Program-made: the position numbers and the translations under genes | The notes under the pieces: model-generated | Told to the model about the DNA's origin: nothing | Seen by the model: the letters and a program-made list of their open reading frames with translations, nothing else | Databases searched by the model: none | Origin: Microbacterium sp. Leaf288 | GTDB taxonomy: Bacteria > Actinomycetota > Actinomycetes > Actinomycetales > Microbacteriaceae | Assembly: GCF_001422925.1 (NCBI RefSeq) | Contig: NZ_LMNI01000011.1 | Coordinates: forward strand, 132,114-196,113 | Direction: 5' to 3' | Length of the DNA: 64,000 nucleotides | In this document: positions 26,399 to 33,834 of the stretch, one piece after another | Layout of the letters: each line of letters starts with the position of its first letter | How positions within the stretch are numbered: the first letter of the stretch is position 1

Positions 26399-27910
26399 AT
26401 GACCCGCACGCCCCTGTCCACCACGCTCGACGCCTACGAGATCTGGTTCGTCACCGGCAGCCAGACGCTGTACGGCGAAGAGACGCTCCGCCAGGTCGCC
26501 GAGCAGTCCCAGGCCGTCGCGGCCGGCCTCGATGGCCTTCCCGTCAAGGTCGTGTGGAAGCCCGTTCTCAAGGACTCCGACTCGATCCGCCGACTCGCCC
26601 TCGACGTGAACGCCCGCGACGAGGTCATCGGCGTCGTCGCCTGGATGCACACGTTCAGCCCGGCGAAGATGTGGATCGCCGGCCTCGACGCGCTGCAGAA
26701 GCCGCTGCTGCACCTGCACACGCAGGCGAACGTCGAGCTGCCGTGGGCCGACATCGACTTCGACTTCATGAACCTCAACCAGGCCGCGCACGGCGACCGG
26801 GAGTTCGGCTACATCCAGACGCGCCTCGGTGTGGCCCGCAAGACGGTCGTCGGCCACGTGTCGAACCCCGTCGTGCTGCAGCAGATCGAGGACTGGCAGC
26901 GCGCCGCCGCAGGCTGGGCCGCCTCGCGCTCGCTCAAGCTCGCGCGCTTCGGCGACAACATGCGCTACGTCGCGGTGACCGAGGGCGACAAGACCGAGGC
27001 AGAACTGCGGTTCGGCGTGCAGGTCAACACGTGGGGCGTCAACGAGCTCGTCGCCGCCGTTGAGGCGCAGACCGACGGCGACGTCGACGCACTCGTCGGG
27101 GTCTACCTCGCCGAATACGACGTGGCGGAAGAGCTGCTGCCCGGTGGCGACCGCCACCAGTCGCTGCGCGACGGCGCCGCGATCGAGCTCGGCCTGCGCT
27201 CGTTCCTCGAGGAGGGCGGCTTCGGCGCCTTCACGACCTCGTTCGAGGACCTCGGCGCACTGAAGCAGCTCCCGGGTCTCGCGGTGCAGCGCCTCATGGC
27301 CGAGGGCTACGGCTTCGGCGCCGAGGGCGACTGGAAGACCGCGATCCTCGTACGCGTCGCCAACGTGATGGGCGCGGGCCTCCCCGGCGGCGCGAGCCTC
27401 ATGGAGGACTACACCTACGACCTCGTGCCGGGCGGCGAGCGGATCCTCGGCGCGCACATGCTCGAGGTGTCGCCCTCGCTGACGACCGCCAAGCCGCGCC
27501 TCGAGGTGCACGCGCTCGGCATCGGCGGCAAGGAGGACCCGGTGCGCCTGGTCTTCACCGCCGACCCCGGCCCCGCGCTCGTCGTCGCGATGAGCGACAT
27601 GCGCGACCGCTTCCGTCTCGTGGCCAACGTCGTCGAGAACGTCGACGCCCCCGACCTGCCGAAGCTGCCCGTCGGCCGCGCGGTGTGGAAGCCCGCCCCC
27701 GATTTCGCGACGAGCGCCGCCTGCTGGCTCGCCGCCGGCGCCGCCCACCACACCGTCATGACGACGGCGGTCGGCATCGACGTCTTCCGCGACTTCGCCG
27801 ACATCGCCGCCACCGAGCTCGTCGTGATCGACGAGGACACCACGGTGCGCGGCTTCCAGCGGGAGCTCCGCTGGAACCAGGCGTACTACCGCCTCGCCCA
27901 GGGCTTCTGA
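26399..27910 (+). CDS. araA: L-arabinose isomerase
   Basis: A 503-residue enzyme that converts L-arabinose to L-ribulose with a divalent metal. The sequence begins with the family start ([18 protein letters not shown]) and has [14 protein letters not shown] and [13 protein letters not shown]. The metal-ligand region appears as [20 protein letters not shown] and LMEDYTYDL, with [11 protein letters not shown] further on. Length is normal for the family. ATG at 26399, 17 bases behind the kinase, with GAAGGA as ribosome binding site. Last gene of the operon; a strong hairpin follows its stop. Confidence 0.96.
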   Translation: MTRTPLSTTLDAYEIWFVTGSQTLYGEETLRQVAEQSQAVAAGLDGLPVKVVWKPVLKDSDSIRRLALDVNARDEVIGVVAWMHTFSPAKMWIAGLDALQKPLLHLHTQANVELPWADIDFDFMNLNQAAHGDREFGYIQTRLGVARKTVVGHVSNPVVLQQIEDWQRAAAGWAASRSLKLARFGDNMRYVAVTEGDKTEAELRFGVQVNTWGVNELVAAVEAQTDGDVDALVGVYLAEYDVAEELLPGGDRHQSLRDGAAIELGLRSFLEEGGFGAFTTSFEDLGALKQLPGLAVQRLMAEGYGFGAEGDWKTAILVRVANVMGAGLPGGASLMEDYTYDLVPGGERILGAHMLEVSPSLTTAKPRLEVHALGIGGKEDPVRLVFTADPGPALVVAMSDMRDRFRLVANVVENVDAPDLPKLPVGRAVWKPAPDFATSAACWLAAGAAHHTVMTTAVGIDVFRDFADIAATELVVIDEDTTVRGFQRELRWNQAYYRLAQGF

Positions 27911-27917
27911 CCCCGGC

Positions 27918-27954
27918 GCGGAATCCCCGGTCTCGACGAGACCTGGGATTCCGC
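27918..27954 (+). terminator. Terminator hairpin behind araA
   Basis: Arms at 27918-27935 and 27937-27954 are complementary over 17 of 18 bases (GCGGAATCCC..GGTCTCG and its inverse). There is no T-run, as is common in actinobacteria. A degenerate half copy (GCGCGAATCCC) follows near 27985. Confidence 0.75.
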
Positions 27955-28063
27955 ACGAACCCGGGGCATCGCCCTCGGTCTCAGCGCGAATCCCTTGGTT
28001 CGAGACGTCTCACGCCGCGCCGCTACTCTGGTTGGCGGCATCCCCGATCCCCAAGGAGCCCTC

Positions 28064-29008
28064 ATGGCACGTCCCCCCGCATCCGGAACCCAGCACGCAC
28101 TCCGCGCCGGCGACTACGAGGCCGTCGTGGCGAGCGTCGGCGCGACGCTCCGCTCGCTCGCGTATCGCGGTCGCGACCTCGTCGTGCCGTTCGAGGCCGA
28201 CGAGGTGCGTCCCGCGCATCGCGGCGCGACCCTCGCCCCCTGGCCGAACCGCGTGGTCGACGGGCGCTACTCGTTCGGCGGCCGCGACTTCCAGCTGCCG
28301 CTCACCGAGCCCGCGCGTTCGCACGCCCTGCACGGCCTCGCCACGTGGCTCGACTTCGAGGCGATCGACAAGGGCCCCGACCATGTGACCCTGGCGGCCG
28401 TCATCCAGCCGCAGACGTTCTTCCCGTGGCGCCTCGTCATCACCACGACCTTCTCGCTCGGCCCTGACGGGCTCACGCAGTCGGTGACGGCGCACAACGA
28501 GAGCGACGAGCCCGCCCCGTGGGGCACCGGCCCGCACCCCTACCTCGTCGCCGGTGACGGCCGCGTCGACGGCTGGACGCTCGAGCTGCCCGCCGCTCAG
28601 GTGCTCGCCGTCACGCCCGACCGCCTCATCCCGACCGACCTCGTCGCCGTCGACGCCGACGACCCGCAGCGCTTCGACTTCCGCTCCGCCCGCGAGATCG
28701 GCGCCGCCGAGATCGACCACGCATACTCGGGCCTGATCCGCGACGCCGACGGCACCGCCACGGTGCGCGTGACCGATGGCGCGGGCTCCGGTGTCGAGAT
28801 GTCGTGGGATGCCGCGTGCCCGTGGGTACAGGTCCACACCGCCGACAAGCCCGACCCCGCGCAGAGCCGCCTGGGCCTCGCCGTGGAGCCCATGACGTGC
28901 GCGCCCGATGCGTTCAACGCCGGGTCGTACGACTACGACGCAGGGCTCATCGTCATCGAGCCCGAGGCATCCGTCACGGCTTCGTGGCGCATCGCCGCCA
29001 TCGACTGA
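28064..29008 (+). CDS. Aldose 1-epimerase family protein
   Basis: A 314-residue galactose-mutarotase-fold protein that likely interconverts alpha and beta anomers of a sugar released by the ara locus. The family's catalytic His appear in HALHGLATW and GTGPHPYLV, and the catalytic Glu in LAVEPMTCAPDAFN. The ATG at 28064 follows CAAGGAGCC. A -10-like TACTCT (28024-28029) suggests its own promoter, separate from the araDBA transcript that ends at the hairpin upstream. Ends before a strong bidirectional terminator. Confidence 0.9.
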   Translation: MARPPASGTQHALRAGDYEAVVASVGATLRSLAYRGRDLVVPFEADEVRPAHRGATLAPWPNRVVDGRYSFGGRDFQLPLTEPARSHALHGLATWLDFEAIDKGPDHVTLAAVIQPQTFFPWRLVITTTFSLGPDGLTQSVTAHNESDEPAPWGTGPHPYLVAGDGRVDGWTLELPAAQVLAVTPDRLIPTDLVAVDADDPQRFDFRSAREIGAAEIDHAYSGLIRDADGTATVRVTDGAGSGVEMSWDAACPWVQVHTADKPDPAQSRLGLAVEPMTCAPDAFNAGSYDYDAGLIVIEPEASVTASWRIAAID

Positions 29009-29024
29009 GTCTCGCGACACAGCG

Positions 29025-29058
29025 AAAGCGGAGCCGGCCCCCCGGTCGGCTCCGCTTT
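29025..29058. terminator. Bidirectional terminator
   Basis: AAAGCGGAGCCG (29025-29036) and CGGCTCCGCTTT (29047-29058) form a perfect 12-bp stem with a 10-base loop. It lies between the convergent aldose epimerase and CsbD-like genes and has A/T ends on both sides. Confidence 0.88.
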
Positions 29059-29071
29059 CATCGTCTGCGGA

Positions 29072-29269
29072 TCAGCTGTCCCGCAGGTCTTCCTTGATTT
29101 CGTTGCGCGTTTTCACCGAGTCGCGCTCCGCTTCGGCCTTCTTGACGTCGGCATCAGCCTTCATCTCGTCGACCTTGTCCCCGACTCGATCGGTGGTGTC
29201 TTCCCACGCGTCCTGGATCTTCTCGCCGACGGCCTTGGCCGTCTCCTTCGCGTCTTCCATGAATCCCAT
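29072..29269 (-). CDS. Small CsbD/LEA-like stress protein
   Basis: A 65-residue, strongly charged, helix-forming protein with no hydrophobic core. Lys, Glu and Asp dominate in regular pattern (AKETAKAVGEKIQDAWEDTT, KADADVKKAEAERD). This resembles CsbD-like or late-embryogenesis-type stress proteins that protect cells in stationary phase, but there is no firm family match by eye. ATG at 29269 with AGGAGAG upstream; a TAGCGT -10-like box lies about 35 bases before it. Confidence 0.75.
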   Translation of the reverse strand: MGFMEDAKETAKAVGEKIQDAWEDTTDRVGDKVDEMKADADVKKAEAERDSVKTRNEIKEDLRDS

Positions 29270-29372
29270 CGATCTCTCCTCTCATGAGGGATGACACCGA
29301 CGCTACGCGTGAGGGGCAGGACCGGTCAGGGGGTTGATTCGGCGCGTGACCATTGATAACGGACGCACGGAT

Positions 29373-29389
29373 GCTGCCGCCCCGGCAGC
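29373..29389 (-). terminator. Short hairpin behind the SDR gene
   Basis: GCTGCCG-CCC-CGGCAGC, a perfect 7-bp stem, lies 33 bases past the SDR stop in its direction of transcription. Weak candidate terminator. Confidence 0.45.
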
Positions 29390-29421
29390 GTCGCTGAGAG
29401 CTCTGCGCGTGGGTGGCGCCG

Positions 29422-30270
29422 TCAGCGGACCGGTGTCGTGGTGTCGATCGCGTCGCGCAGCGGGCGGCGCATCGGCGCCCAGTAGTGCGTCGGCGTGACC
29501 CGGGCCAGCACGTCGACCAGGCGCGCCTCGCGGCCGATCATCGTGCGCGGACGCCGGCGGATCGTCGCCTCGACGATGCGCGCCGCCGCGTCCGCGGGCT
29601 CGGTGTGGTACATCGCTGCCTGAGCGGCCGCCGCGCGCTGCGCGACCGCGGGATCGATCGCCGCGGCGTACCGGCCATGCAGGATGATGCCGGTCTTCAC
29701 CCCCGCAGGGTAGACCGCGCCGACGGTGATCGTGGAGCGCTCGAGCTCGTGACGCAGCGACTCGGTGAACCCGCGCACCGCGAACTTGCTCATGGCATAG
29801 GGGATGCGCCCCGCAGGAGCCGCGAGCCCGTAGATCGAGACGAGATGCGTGATGTGGGCGGCCGGCTCGCGCCGCAGTGCAGGCAGCAGCGCCTGGGTCA
29901 CGTTGACGGTGCCCCACAGGTTCACGTCCATGAGCCAGCGCATCTCGGCCATTGTCACCTGGTCGATGTCGCCGAGCATCGAGGATCCGGCGCACGTGAC
30001 GAGCGCCTGGATGCGCGGATGGGATGCCTCGACCTCCGCCACGGCCGCGGAGACCGCGTCGTCGTCGGTGAGGTCGATCACGTGCGTGGTGTGCCCGGTG
30101 CCGTCGAGGGTGGCGGCGACCGCGGCGAGGCCCTCGGGGTTGCGGTCGAGCAAGGCGATGCGCGCTCCGCGCGCGGCCAGCTGCCGTGCGACATCGGCAC
30201 CCATTCCCGCGGCGGCGCCGGTGATCACGGTCGTGCGCCCGCGCACGTCCAGCGGTGGCTGCTTCGCCAT
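29422..30270 (-). CDS. Short-chain dehydrogenase/reductase
   Basis: A 282-residue classical SDR. The nucleotide-binding motif is TGAAAGMGADVA; the catalytic Ser is in HLVSIYG and the Tyr-x3-Lys appears as YAMSK. The Asp in LLDRNP after strand 2 suggests NAD(H) preference. The substrate is unknown; the C-terminal extension (RRRPRTMIGREARLVDVLAR) is typical of SDRs acting on lipophilic alcohols or ketones. The ATG at 30270 follows GAGAGG; the longer frame to 30360 lacks a ribosome binding site. Divergent from the hypothetical gene at 30372. Confidence 0.9.
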   Translation of the reverse strand: MAKQPPLDVRGRTTVITGAAAGMGADVARQLAARGARIALLDRNPEGLAAVAATLDGTGHTTHVIDLTDDDAVSAAVAEVEASHPRIQALVTCAGSSMLGDIDQVTMAEMRWLMDVNLWGTVNVTQALLPALRREPAAHITHLVSIYGLAAPAGRIPYAMSKFAVRGFTESLRHELERSTITVGAVYPAGVKTGIILHGRYAAAIDPAVAQRAAAAQAAMYHTEPADAAARIVEATIRRRPRTMIGREARLVDVLARVTPTHYWAPMRRPLRDAIDTTTPVR

Positions 30271-30350
30271 GTGATGCCTCTCGGTCCGGTCGTCGCCGTC
30301 GACGAGCCGCGCATACGATTCTCGCTGACTCGGGAGTGCCCGACGGACGC

Positions 30351-30356
30351 TAGCCT
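30351..30356 (+). promoter_or_regulatory. -10 box
   Basis: TAGCCT lies 15 bases before the ATG at 30372, with AAGGGGAGG between them. This gives a short 5' leader with a normal ribosome binding site. Confidence 0.55.
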
Positions 30357-30371
30357 TCAAGGGGAGGTTCG

Positions 30372-31001
30372 ATGGGCAAGACCGCAGAGGCGATCGCCGA
30401 AGGGGTGTCCATCGCGTCCGCCGCCGCGCGCCTGGCGATCCGCAACCGCATCCTCGTCGAGACGATCGCGCACGATGAGGCGTTCGACGTGGTGGCCTTC
30501 ACGCCGTTCGCGCGAGAGACCCTTCTCGGCCTCGCCGACGAGCAGGAGCAGGCTGCCGCGCTCGTGAAGCGTCAGCGCAAGAAGGCGTGGGGCAAGTTCA
30601 CCGATCCCGACGGCACCCACGACTACCGCGACCGCGACACCCGCAACCTCCGCCGGCGCGGCCGGCAGTACGCCGGCGTCGCGACGGCACTCCGGCGCAT
30701 GGCCGACGACCCTCACGTCGTGCGCACGTTCATCGAGCAGTCGCGTGACGCCGCGTGGGGCGACGTCGAGGCCAATCTCCAGCGCCGCTTGCGGGTCGAG
30801 GGCATGCGCCCCGAGCTCGACCCCGACTACGACCGCATGCGCGCCGCCCGCATGCAGTCGATCCGCCTCGTCGACCTCCCGCGCCTCGCCGCCCACAAGC
30901 GTCATCAGGACGATCCGGAGACGGATGCTGCGCCCCCGGCCGAGCCCGCAGCACACTCGCCGCGCATCTCGGGCATCGATGTGAGCGAGCTCGACTCCTG
31001 A
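30372..31001 (+). CDS. Conserved hypothetical protein
   Basis: A 209-residue soluble, charged and mainly helical protein. I do not recognise the family. Visible features are a run of basic residues (VKRQRKKAWGKF), the motif DYRDRDTRNLRRRGRQYAGV and a proline-rich acidic tail. No signal peptide, membrane segment or known catalytic motif. The ATG at 30372 has AAGGGGAGG at good spacing. The YjbR-like gene follows after 32 bases with its own promoter. High third-position GC and clean start signals make it a real gene. Confidence 0.82.
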   Translation: MGKTAEAIAEGVSIASAAARLAIRNRILVETIAHDEAFDVVAFTPFARETLLGLADEQEQAAALVKRQRKKAWGKFTDPDGTHDYRDRDTRNLRRRGRQYAGVATALRRMADDPHVVRTFIEQSRDAAWGDVEANLQRRLRVEGMRPELDPDYDRMRAARMQSIRLVDLPRLAAHKRHQDDPETDAAPPAEPAAHSPRISGIDVSELDS

Positions 31002-31021
31002 CGCGTGTCTGTGCCCGGGCG

Positions 31022-31027
31022 TAGCCT
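31022..31027 (+). promoter_or_regulatory. -10 box of a leaderless promoter
   Basis: TAGCCT is exactly 6 bases before the GTG start at 31034, and no ribosome binding site is present. Confidence 0.65.
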
Positions 31028-31033
31028 CGAGCC

Positions 31034-31426
31034 GTGGCCGACGCAGCCCCACCGCATCCGATGCGCTTTCCTCCGGATCATCCGCTGACCGAGCGGGTGC
31101 GCGCCATCTGCCTGCCCTACCCTGAGGCGGCAGAAGTGCCGGCGCACGGCCGCTCGACCTTCCGAGCGGGCAAGCGCCAGTTCGCGATCGTCGGCGCCGC
31201 CCACGACGACGCCGGAGCAGTCGAGTTCATCCCCGACGGCCTGGAGCGTCCGGTGCTGCTGGAGCGTGACGACGTGTTCGTGCCGCCCTACGAGGGCGCG
31301 TACGGGTGGCTCGCGCTGCGTGTGGAACCGGATGCCGGTGACTGGGAGCTCCTCGCCGAGCTCATCGACACCTCCTATCGACAGGTCGCGCTGCAACGAC
31401 AGCTGCGTGCTCTCGACGGCGAGTAG
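31034..31426 (+). CDS. MmcQ/YjbR-family protein
   Basis: A 130-residue protein of the MmcQ/YjbR (CyaY-like fold) family, thought to bind DNA though the role is unclear. Recognisable parts are CLPYPEAAEVPAHGRSTFR, FVPPYEGAYGWLALRVE and a C-terminal helix ending LIDTSYRQVA. GTG start at 31034 without a ribosome binding site, behind a -10 box at leaderless spacing. The tRNA-Arg gene lies 113 bases downstream. Confidence 0.85.
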   Translation: MADAAPPHPMRFPPDHPLTERVRAICLPYPEAAEVPAHGRSTFRAGKRQFAIVGAAHDDAGAVEFIPDGLERPVLLERDDVFVPPYEGAYGWLALRVEPDAGDWELLAELIDTSYRQVALQRQLRALDGE

Positions 31427-31539
31427 GGGAGCGCTGATGAGTGCGGACACGCCCGGGAAACCAGCATCCGACCGCCGATTCGCGCGGCGCGCATCCGTCA
31501 GGTATTCTTGACGACGTTGTGCGCGAGAGCGAGCAACAT

Positions 31540-31612
31540 GCGCCCGTAGCTCAATGGATAGAGCATCTGACTACGGATCAGAAGGTTAGGGGTTCGAGTC
31601 CCTTCGGGCGCG
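31540..31612 (+). tRNA. tRNA-Arg (anticodon ACG)
   Basis: A complete 73-nt cloverleaf. The acceptor arms GCGCCCG and CGGGCGC pair fully, the anticodon stem is TCTGA/TCAGA with loop CTACGGA (anticodon ACG), and the T arm holds GGTTCGAGTCC. The 3' CCA is not encoded. A TATTCT box (31503-31508) upstream may be the -10, and a strong terminator follows. Confidence 0.96.
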
Positions 31613-31637
31613 CACTGTGTTGAGACAGTAAGCATTG

Positions 31638-31663
31638 AAAACCCGCGGAGTTCCGCGGGTTTT
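31638..31663 (+). terminator. Terminator behind tRNA-Arg
   Basis: AAAACCCGCGGA-GT-TCCGCGGGTTTT is a perfect 12-bp stem ending in four T, a classical intrinsic terminator that can work on both strands. Confidence 0.92.
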
Positions 31664-31827
31664 CGTGTTTCTGTGGCTGGGCGCATCCCTCTGATCCTGC
31701 GGGCGTTTCCGTCTGACCGCGAATCGCAGGGTCTGCCGGCAGAGCTGTGGATTTCCAAGGATGCCGCGAGTCGACATCGTCGGAATCAGACGGGGCGCCG
31801 TCCGGATGGCTGCACGTCAGACGCGCT

Positions 31828-32280
31828 CTAGCGGTCGCCCCGGGCGCTGTGCGATTCACCCTCGTCCCTGCCATAGCCCGCCACAGTGAGAACGCTGCGG
31901 AGTCCCGCGGGGGTCCCTGGCCAATGTCGTTCGATGGCATCCATACCAGCGTGCCGGATCGCGAATCGCAGAACGACCGCGACGATGAGCGCGTCATCGG
32001 CGTAGCCGAGCACCGGTATGAAGTCGGGCACGAGATCGATCGGCATCAGCAGGTAACCAAGTAGGCCGATCAGCCACCAACGGGTGGCGCGCGGAACAGT
32101 CGGGTCGCTGGCCAGCCGCTTCACCAGACGGATGACGTCGGGTACGAGTCGCAGGATCGAGCGCCAGTCCACGTCGGAGCCGGCCCGTCTTTGCTGTATC
32201 CAAAGCACGACCAGCAGCACGACCCAGAGCAGGACGATGCCCCCGACAATCCCGAGGACGATGATCAACCAGTCCGGCAT
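31828..32280 (-). CDS. DUF1232 (YkvA-like) membrane protein
   Basis: A 150-residue protein with an N-terminal membrane helix (about 3-27) and a DUF1232 domain at about 70-115, visible as WWLIGLLGYLLMPIDLVPDF followed by IPVLGYADD. The LxPIDLIPDFIP motif is the family mark; the function is unknown, but members are small membrane proteins. The ATG at 32280 follows GGAAGGTGGGAAG. The frame stays open upstream, but without a credible start. The flanks (31664-31827 and 32281-32531) have lower GC, and I see no gene in them. Confidence 0.85.
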   Translation of the reverse strand: MPDWLIIVLGIVGGIVLLWVVLLVVLWIQQRRAGSDVDWRSILRLVPDVIRLVKRLASDPTVPRATRWWLIGLLGYLLMPIDLVPDFIPVLGYADDALIVAVVLRFAIRHAGMDAIERHWPGTPAGLRSVLTVAGYGRDEGESHSARGDR

Positions 32281-32531
32281 CCGGCTTCCCACCTTCCGAC
32301 ACGGCGCCAACCAATCCAACCCCGCGCGCGCGGCACACCATACCCCGTCGACTACCTCGATCCGGTAAAGGGCGTTGGGCCGGGTTCGTTGAGCGGTCCC
32401 CGGCCGTGCGACTTCGTCCTCGGACATGGCCGACGACCGCCGTCTGTGACCAGCCCAGGGATCAGATATCCCCCGACGCGCCAGGTCGCCCCACCACGAC
32501 GATCCGCATACTGGACCTCCCGTCCTCGGCG

Positions 32532-33395
32532 TTACAGGTTGATGTGGATGCGGTAGAGGCTGGTGGATGCGGTGATGTAAAGCGTCGTACCGTCCTCGCC
32601 TCCGAAGCAGACGTTGGACACGATCTCGGGAACGGGGATCGCGCCGACACGGGCACCCTCCGCATCGAAGACGACGACGCCGGTGGCGCTGGATGCCCAG
32701 ACGCGCCCGCGGGCGTCGACGCGCAGGCCGTCGCACACTCCGTCCCCGATCAGCGCGAAGGTCTCTCCCTGATCGCATGCGCCGTCGCGCACGCGATAGC
32801 GGCGGATGTGGCGGGGGACGCCGGGCTGCGTGGCCCCTGCCGTGTCCGACACGTAGAGGACCGTCTCATCCGGTGAGAACGCGAGTCCGTTCGGATGCAC
32901 CATATCGGTGATCACCGGCCGCAGCTCTCCCCTCCGCTCGTCGAAGCGGAACACGAAGCATCCTTCGTACTCGGGCGCCGCGGAGTGTCCTTCGTGATCG
33001 GAGAGGATGCCGTAGGGCGGATCGGTGAACCAGATCGCGCCGTCTGAAGCGACCACCACGTCGTTCGGCGAATTGAAGCGCACACCGTCCCACCGATCGA
33101 CGATCGGCGTCACGACCCCGTCGACGTCGCGCTCGATTCGACGCAGTCCGTGTGAGCACTGCACGACCCGACCCTCGAGATCGAGAGTCCGACCGTTCGT
33201 GAACTCGACTCCGGCTCGATACGCGTCGACGCGCCCGGTCGCGGCGTCGAACTGCAGGATCCTGTCGTTCGGGATATCGCTCCAGCGCACGGCTCCAGCA
33301 TCCGGGAGCCAGACCGGTCCCTCGGCCCACGCCATACCGGTGTACAGGCGCTCCAGCTGTGCACCCGGCTGAATCAGAGGCGTGGTCTCGGTCAT
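32532..33395 (-). CDS. SMP-30/gluconolactonase-family protein
   Basis: A 287-residue six-bladed propeller enzyme that opens sugar lactones with a divalent metal. The expected metal ligands are visible: Glu in WAEGPVW, Asn in RFNSPNDVV, Asn in VHPNGLAFSPDE and Asp in GDGVCDGLRVDARG. A role in oxidation of aldoses such as arabinose or xylose is possible but not shown. Its ATG (33395) overlaps the stop of a short upstream frame (ATGA), which suggests it was or is the second gene of an operon. Confidence 0.88.
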   Translation of the reverse strand: MTETTPLIQPGAQLERLYTGMAWAEGPVWLPDAGAVRWSDIPNDRILQFDAATGRVDAYRAGVEFTNGRTLDLEGRVVQCSHGLRRIERDVDGVVTPIVDRWDGVRFNSPNDVVVASDGAIWFTDPPYGILSDHEGHSAAPEYEGCFVFRFDERRGELRPVITDMVHPNGLAFSPDETVLYVSDTAGATQPGVPRHIRRYRVRDGACDQGETFALIGDGVCDGLRVDARGRVWASSATGVVVFDAEGARVGAIPVPEIVSNVCFGGEDGTTLYITASTSLYRIHINL

Positions 33396-33532
33396 TCCAG
33401 GGTCAACTCTGTCATGTTGCTGCCGAACGCGCCGACGGGCCCGGGGATCCTCGGAGCCGAAACCGCGTCGGGGTGCGCGGCGTCGTCGATGAGGTCGTCC
33501 GGCCGGTCGCGGGGGTCCTCAACGGGGTCCAT
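33392..33532 (-). CDS. Short frame before SMP-30, possible gene remnant
   Basis: A 46-residue frame from ATG 33532 to a stop overlapping the SMP-30 start by ATGA. Third codon positions are GC-rich as in real genes. The sequence is acidic and proline-rich (DPVEDPRDRPDDLIDDAAH) with no domain I recognise, and there is no ribosome binding site. It looks like the C-terminal tail of a gene whose front part was lost, or a translational coupler. Too weak to call with confidence. Confidence 0.35.
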   Translation of the reverse strand: MDPVEDPRDRPDDLIDDAAHPDAVSAPRIPGPVGAFGSNMTELTLE

Positions 33533-33762
33533 CGGCGGGCATCGGGTATGGGGTGACACCACGCTCACGGTTCAGCGCCGCGTCCGTCGCCCGGGGTTCG
33601 GGCGCGCGATTGCGCCGTTCGAGTCTGGCCTGATACGGGTTCGGGACGTGTCGTTGTCGATGTGCGCGTAGTGCATCGAGCGGGGCTCTCGTTGCTTCCT
33701 GCTCCCAACGGGCGACGGCGCGTTCTGAGGTTCGCTCCTGACTTGGTGATCCTTGACGAGCT

Positions 33763-33778
33763 TAGTGATCGATCACTA
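33763..33778. promoter_or_regulatory. Palindromic operator 1 before the beta-helix gene
   Basis: TAGTGATCGATCACTA is a perfect 16-bp palindrome. With the second site it shares the pattern GTGAWCGWTCAC, as for LacI- or GntR-type regulators. The rest of the gap 33533-33834 shows no gene. Confidence 0.65.
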
Positions 33779-33797
33779 TTGTCGTCGACAGACCGTA

Positions 33798-33811
33798 AGT
33801 GAACGTTCACT
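33798..33811. promoter_or_regulatory. Palindromic operator 2 before the beta-helix gene
   Basis: AGTGAACGTTCACT is a perfect 14-bp palindrome centred 34 bp from operator 1 and 24 bases before the start codon. No matching regulator gene is adjacent. Confidence 0.65.
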
Positions 33812-33834
33812 GTAGAACGCGGAAAGGAACATCG

